Shown: positions 60,364 through 64,000 of the stretch, piece by piece
Layout of the letters: each line of letters begins with the position of its first letter
Position numbering within the stretch: the stretch's first letter is position 1
NCBI RefSeq assembly: GCF_018842675.1
Contig: NZ_JAGTWO010000004.1
Location: 3,038,001 to 3,102,000, forward strand
DNA length: 64,000 nucleotides
Source of the DNA: Candidatus Pantoea bituminis
Lineage (GTDB): Bacteria; Pseudomonadota; Gammaproteobacteria; Enterobacterales; Enterobacteriaceae
Direction: 5' to 3'
The notes under the pieces: generated by a model
Told to the model about the DNA's origin: nothing
The model's input: only the letters and a program-made list of their open reading frames with translations
Databases searched by the model: none
Program-made: the position numbers and the translations under genes

Positions 60364-61735
60364 GAATGCACTCACTTCTCTGTGCCAGCGCCACCAGGCG
60401 ATTGTGTTACACCACGATGCGACACAGCTACGTGTAGCGGTTACCGAATCGGTTCCTTCAGGCTTGGCTGAAGCACTGCATTTTGCCAGCCAGTGTCAGA
60501 TTGAGATTGAGTGCTGGCCGCAGGCGCGGATGGATCAGTTTCAGCATGCCGAGCAGCCGCTGGTTGCCCGTGAAGCTACGCCAACCGAATCAGCCATTGA
60601 AGCCACGCAGCAGATTTTGCGTCAGGCGCTGCAGCGACGCGCTTCAGATATTCATATTGAACCTTTGCAGCATGGTTTAAGGATCAGGTTACGCATTGAT
60701 GGCGTCCTTCATCCGCTCTCCTCATTGCCAGATACTCAACCTGCAGCGCTGTTAGCGAGGTTGAAAATTTTGGGTGGATTAGATATCGCTGAGCGTCGCT
60801 TACCGCAAGATGGGCAATTCAGCATGGAGATCGAAGGCAAACCGGCTTCTTTTCGTTTGTCCACGTTACCCATCAACCGTGGCGAAAAAGCGGTCGTGCG
60901 CCTGCTTCAAAGTGAAAATGCCGCTTTGTCGCTGGATAAACTGGGCTTGCCAGCCGCCCAGTTACGCCTTATCACGAGCGCATTAGCACAGCCACAAGGT
61001 TTGATTTTGGTTACTGGCCCCACCGGCAGCGGTAAAACTTTTACGTTGTATAGCGGGCTGAGCGCACTCAATAAGCCAGAGAAAAATGTGTGCAGCGTTG
61101 AAGATCCCATTGAGATCCCGCTGCCTGGGATTAATCAGACGCAGATTAACCCCAAGTGTGGCCTTGATTTTAACCGCGTGTTGCGTGCCCTGCTGCGTCA
61201 GGATCCCGATGTCATTATGGTGGGTGAAATACGTGATGCAGAAACGGCAGAAATCGCCGTTAAGGCGGCACAAACCGGACATTTGGTGTTATCGACGCTT
61301 CACACTAATTCCACCGCAGAAACATTGACGCGATTGCGCCAAATGGGGATTCCTGGCTACCTGCTGGGCTCTGCGCTGCGCCTGATTGTTGCGCAGCGCT
61401 TAGTCAGGCGCTTATGTCCACACTGCCGCCAGCCTGCGCAGGCAGTCGCGCATTATCCCTCGGAACTTTGGCCTGGCACGCTACAAACCTGGCGAGCACC
61501 CGGCTGCGATCACTGTTTTTCCGGCTATTTTGGTCGACTGGCGCTGTTTGAACTGCTGCCTGTTACGGCCAAGCTTCAGAACGCTATTGCCGCTGAAATG
61601 CCGCTTGATAGCCTGCTGGCATTGGCAAAACAGCAAGGAATGCGATCGCTGCTGGCGGCAGGACTCGAAGCCGTTAGCCGGGGCGATACTTCGTTAGAGG
61701 AAATGCAACGCGTGATAGGACTCGACGATGGCTAA
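60350..61735 (+). CDS. hofB: Type IV pilus assembly ATPase HofB (PilB/GspE family)
   Basis: HofB is the extension ATPase that powers pilin assembly. The 461-residue product has the E. coli length. Walker A (GPTGSGKT) is at residues 223-230, the Asp box and Walker B follow (Asp-Val-Ile-Met-Val-Gly-Glu-Ile-Arg-Asp), and two Cys-x2-Cys pairs near the C-terminus form the usual zinc site. The N-terminal domain is shorter than in PilB. The ATG at 60350 is six bases from AGGAG; the longer open frame upstream lies within ppdD and is not used. It overlaps hofC by eight bases. Confidence 0.95.
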   Translation: MKKSKNALTSLCQRHQAIVLHHDATQLRVAVTESVPSGLAEALHFASQCQIEIECWPQARMDQFQHAEQPLVAREATPTESAIEATQQILRQALQRRASDIHIEPLQHGLRIRLRIDGVLHPLSSLPDTQPAALLARLKILGGLDIAERRLPQDGQFSMEIEGKPASFRLSTLPINRGEKAVVRLLQSENAALSLDKLGLPAAQLRLITSALAQPQGLILVTGPTGSGKTFTLYSGLSALNKPEKNVCSVEDPIEIPLPGINQTQINPKCGLDFNRVLRALLRQDPDVIMVGEIRDAETAEIAVKAAQTGHLVLSTLHTNSTAETLTRLRQMGIPGYLLGSALRLIVAQRLVRRLCPHCRQPAQAVAHYPSELWPGTLQTWRAPGCDHCFSGYFGRLALFELLPVTAKLQNAIAAEMPLDSLLALAKQQGMRSLLAAGLEAVSRGDTSLEEMQRVIGLDDG

Positions 61736-62927
61736 TCTGTGTCTGTACAGTTGGCAAGCCGTCGACAGTAAAGGCGAACTGCAAAGTGGCAAAAGCCTGG
61801 CGCTTAATAGTGATCGACTGCTTGTGGATCTGACTGAAAACGATCTGCTGCCAATCAACTGGAAGCGAGATAAAGTCTGGCGCCAGCGCGACTGGAAATG
61901 GCAGCAGAAAATAGATCTGATTCGTCAACTTGCGACGCTACTAAAAGCAGGATTGCCCCTTTCAGAAGGATTAATACTGCTTGCTGAAGGGCATCCGCAT
62001 AAAGGCTGGCAAGCCTTGCTTGTAGCGCTTCAGCAACGTGTGTTATCGGGTGAACCTTTTTCGCAGGCATTACGTGACTGGCCGCAGATTTTCCCGCCAC
62101 TTTTTCCTGCATTGATGGAGGTGGGAGAATTAACCGGCCAGCTGGATATATGTTGCGCGCAATTGGCACACCAGCAGGCTCGGCAGCAATATCTCTGGAG
62201 TAAAGTGATCAAGGCGCTACGTTATCCGCTGTTTATTTTAATGGTGGCTATCGCGGTTTCGTGTGGGATGCTGCTTTTCGTGCTGCCTGAATTTGTCTCC
62301 GTTTACGCATCCTTTGATGCTCCCCTTCCCGCATTTACCGCAGCAGTCATGCAACTTTCCACCGGCTTGCAGTCATGGGGCCTAACGCTGACATTCCTGT
62401 TTATGTTCATTTTGCTGGGTTGGCGAGAGTTGCGGCGTCGTTCAAGCGACTGGCAGCGTTACGAACAGCGTATGCTTTTACGCATTCCAATATTGGCAGG
62501 ATTGTGGCGTGGCAGCCAACTGACCCAGGTGTACACGATTTTGCAGCTAACCCAACAAGCCGGGCTGACATTGCTGCAAGGGTTGGAGGCTGTGCAGGTT
62601 ACGCTCTCTTCATTGCTTTGGCGCGAAGCCATTGAGAAGCTGCAACAGCATATTTCGCAAGGAAAGCCACTGCATCAGGCACTCGATAATCATCCGTTGT
62701 TTACCGCATTGTGTGGCCAATTGGTGCGTGTTGGCGAAGAAGCTGGTGCATTAGATGTCATGCTGGCGCGTCTGGCTGAATGGCATGAAGATCAAACATT
62801 GAGCCGCGCAGATAGCCTTGCAGCCTCACTGGAACCAATGATGATGGTCATCATTGGGGGAATTGTCGGCACGCTGGTCATTGCCATGTATTTACCGGTT
62901 TTTGGTCTGGGCGATGCTATGCATTAG
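61728..62927 (+). CDS. hofC: Type IV pilus inner-membrane platform protein HofC (PilC/GspF family)
   Basis: HofC is the polytopic membrane platform that couples HofB to pilin assembly. The 399-residue protein has the two repeated T2SSF domains with membrane helices near residues 168-200, 215-235 and 370-395, and the family motif Gly-Glu-x-x-Gly-x-Leu in both halves (Val-Gly-Glu-Leu-Thr-Gly-Gln-Leu and Val-Gly-Glu-Glu-Ala-Gly-Ala-Leu). It matches E. coli HofC in length. A hairpin starts at its stop codon. Confidence 0.94.
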   Translation: MANLCLYSWQAVDSKGELQSGKSLALNSDRLLVDLTENDLLPINWKRDKVWRQRDWKWQQKIDLIRQLATLLKAGLPLSEGLILLAEGHPHKGWQALLVALQQRVLSGEPFSQALRDWPQIFPPLFPALMEVGELTGQLDICCAQLAHQQARQQYLWSKVIKALRYPLFILMVAIAVSCGMLLFVLPEFVSVYASFDAPLPAFTAAVMQLSTGLQSWGLTLTFLFMFILLGWRELRRRSSDWQRYEQRMLLRIPILAGLWRGSQLTQVYTILQLTQQAGLTLLQGLEAVQVTLSSLLWREAIEKLQQHISQGKPLHQALDNHPLFTALCGQLVRVGEEAGALDVMLARLAEWHEDQTLSRADSLAASLEPMMMVIIGGIVGTLVIAMYLPVFGLGDAMH

Positions 62928-62948
62928 GGCGCGCTGGAGAACGCGCCC
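62927..62948. terminator. Hairpin between convergent hofC and guaC
   Basis: A seven-base stem GGGCGCG/CGCGCCC with an eight-base loop starts at the last base of hofC and ends eight bases before the guaC stop. It is GC-rich but lacks a T-tract on either side, so termination by it alone is uncertain. Confidence 0.6.
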
Positions 62949-62955
62949 CGTTACA

Positions 62956-63996
62956 TCAACGATTAAATACGCGGTTTTCTTGCTCAGCAACACGAATGAA
63001 GGTGGTGCGTTTAGTCAGCTCTTTCAACCGTTCGGCACCGACATAGGTGCAGGCTGAACGTAAACCACCCAGAATATCGCGTGCGGTTTCTTCAACTGGC
63101 CCGCGCAGCGGTAATTTCACGGTTTTACCTTCAGCGGCACGGTAACCCGCTACACCGCCAACATGACGTTTCATAGCAGATTCAGAACTCATGCCATAAA
63201 ACAGCATGAATTTTTCACCGTTCTCTTCTATAACGCTGCCTTCACATTCATCATGCGCAGCAAGCATGCCGCCTAACATGACGAAGTCTGCTCCGCCGCC
63301 AAACGCTTTAGCAACGTCGCCCGGCACAGCGCAACCCCCATCACTAACAATTTGTCCACTCAAGCCGTGTGCGGCGTCAGCACATTCAATCACTGCAGAA
63401 AGCTGCGGGTAGCCCACGCCAGTTTTCATACGAGTGGTACAAACAGAACCGGGACCAATACCGACTTTAACGATATCAGCACCAGAAAGTATCAACTCTT
63501 CAACCATTTCGCCTGTTACCACGTTCCCGGCACAAATCGTTTTGCCCGGAAAGGTTTCACGCGCACGTTTCAAGAATTCGACAAAGTGTTCCGAATAACC
63601 GTTCGCGACATCAATACAGATGAATTGCAGATCATCTGAAAGTGCCATGATTGCAACAAGCTTGTTGAGGTCGGCATCTGAGGTGCCGGTTGAAACCATG
63701 ATGTGATTCAAAATTGAGACTGGCACACGTTGAACGAAGGCACGCCAATCATCAACGCTATAGTGTTTATGAACGGCGGTAAGAATATTGAAACTGGCCA
63801 GTGCCTCTGCCATCAGGAAAGTCCCTACGGTATCCATATTGGCTGCGATAATCGGTACACCGCTCCAGCTCAAGCCTGAATGCTTGAAGGTGAAGTTGCG
63901 TTCCAGTTCAACCTGAGAACGACTCTTCAACGTAGAACGTTTGGGACGAATCAATACATCTTTAAAGCCCAGTTTCAAATCTTCTTCGATACGCAT
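62956..63996 (-). CDS. guaC: GMP reductase
   Basis: GuaC converts GMP to IMP with NADPH, recycling guanine nucleotides. The 346-residue product is complete; its ATG lies four bases from the right end of the window. The IMPDH/GMPR loop carries the catalytic cysteine in Gly-Pro-Gly-Ser-Val-Cys-Thr-Thr, preceded by the active-site Asn-Met-Asp-Thr-Val-Gly-Thr region. It lacks the CBS domains of IMP dehydrogenase. Length and sequence match E. coli GuaC (347). Its promoter lies outside the window. Confidence 0.98.
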   Translation of the reverse strand: MRIEEDLKLGFKDVLIRPKRSTLKSRSQVELERNFTFKHSGLSWSGVPIIAANMDTVGTFLMAEALASFNILTAVHKHYSVDDWRAFVQRVPVSILNHIMVSTGTSDADLNKLVAIMALSDDLQFICIDVANGYSEHFVEFLKRARETFPGKTICAGNVVTGEMVEELILSGADIVKVGIGPGSVCTTRMKTGVGYPQLSAVIECADAAHGLSGQIVSDGGCAVPGDVAKAFGGGADFVMLGGMLAAHDECEGSVIEENGEKFMLFYGMSSESAMKRHVGGVAGYRAAEGKTVKLPLRGPVEETARDILGGLRSACTYVGAERLKELTKRTTFIRVAEQENRVFNR

Positions 63997-64000
63997 AAAT

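Overview
The window is a stretch of chromosome from a gamma-proteobacterium of the order Enterobacterales, most likely Erwiniaceae and Pantoea-like. The protein sequences resemble the E. coli K-12 orthologues closely, and the backbone follows the E. coli 2.5 to 4 minute region in reverse: mrcB, hrpB, thpR, sfsA, dksA, gluQ, pcnB, folK, panBCD, yadHG, can, hpt, cueO, yacC, speED, yacL, acnB, lpd-aceF-aceE-pdhR, aroP, ampE-ampD, nadC, ppdD-hofB-hofC, guaC. The genus is an inference from gene order and general sequence character; no rRNA or marker search was possible.

Positions 1-19000 are almost all backbone: cell wall synthesis (mrcB), RNA and tRNA functions (hrpB, thpR, gluQ, pcnB), the stringent-response factor dksA, folate and pantothenate synthesis (folK, panBCD), an ABC exporter (yadGH), carbonic anhydrase, purine salvage (hpt), copper oxidase (cueO) behind a CueR-type promoter, and spermidine synthesis (speED). 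A PLP-dependent sulfur amino acid enzyme sits where E. coli has gcd.

Positions 19000-30560, between speD and yacL, form a catabolic accessory block. A DeoR regulator, a PdxA2-type dehydrogenase and a DUF1537 four-carbon-acid kinase point left. An iron alcohol dehydrogenase, a DapA-family aldolase, a 2-hydroxyacid dehydrogenase and an MFS importer point right. A second MFS importer, a cyclase-family hydrolase and an NRAMP-like transporter without the usual metal-binding motif follow. Positions 31171-40189, between yacL and acnB, hold a second block: a LysR regulator, an AbgB-like M20 amidohydrolase, a complete Dpp/Opp-type ABC importer and an MmgE/PrpD protein.

Positions 40200-54700 carry acnB, an aldo-keto reductase with a divergent LysR gene, the pyruvate dehydrogenase cluster (pdhR-aceE-aceF-lpd) with a palindromic PdhR operator, and aroP with tandem TyrR-like boxes. 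The 700-base gap between the LysR gene and lpd hides a divergent Hok/Gef-type toxin reading frame. From 54866 to the end come a GPH sugar transporter with a GH43 glycosidase, then ampE-ampD, nadC, the type IV pilin operon and guaC.

One feature affects the whole annotation. At least eleven single-base deletions break nine otherwise intact genes, including housekeeping genes such as folK and aceF. Nearly all lie in short homopolymers, and adding one base restores a family-length protein each time. These look like sequencing or assembly errors rather than pseudogenes, so the broken genes are listed at their full corrected extent. No tRNA, rRNA, CRISPR array, phage or IS transposase gene was recognised.
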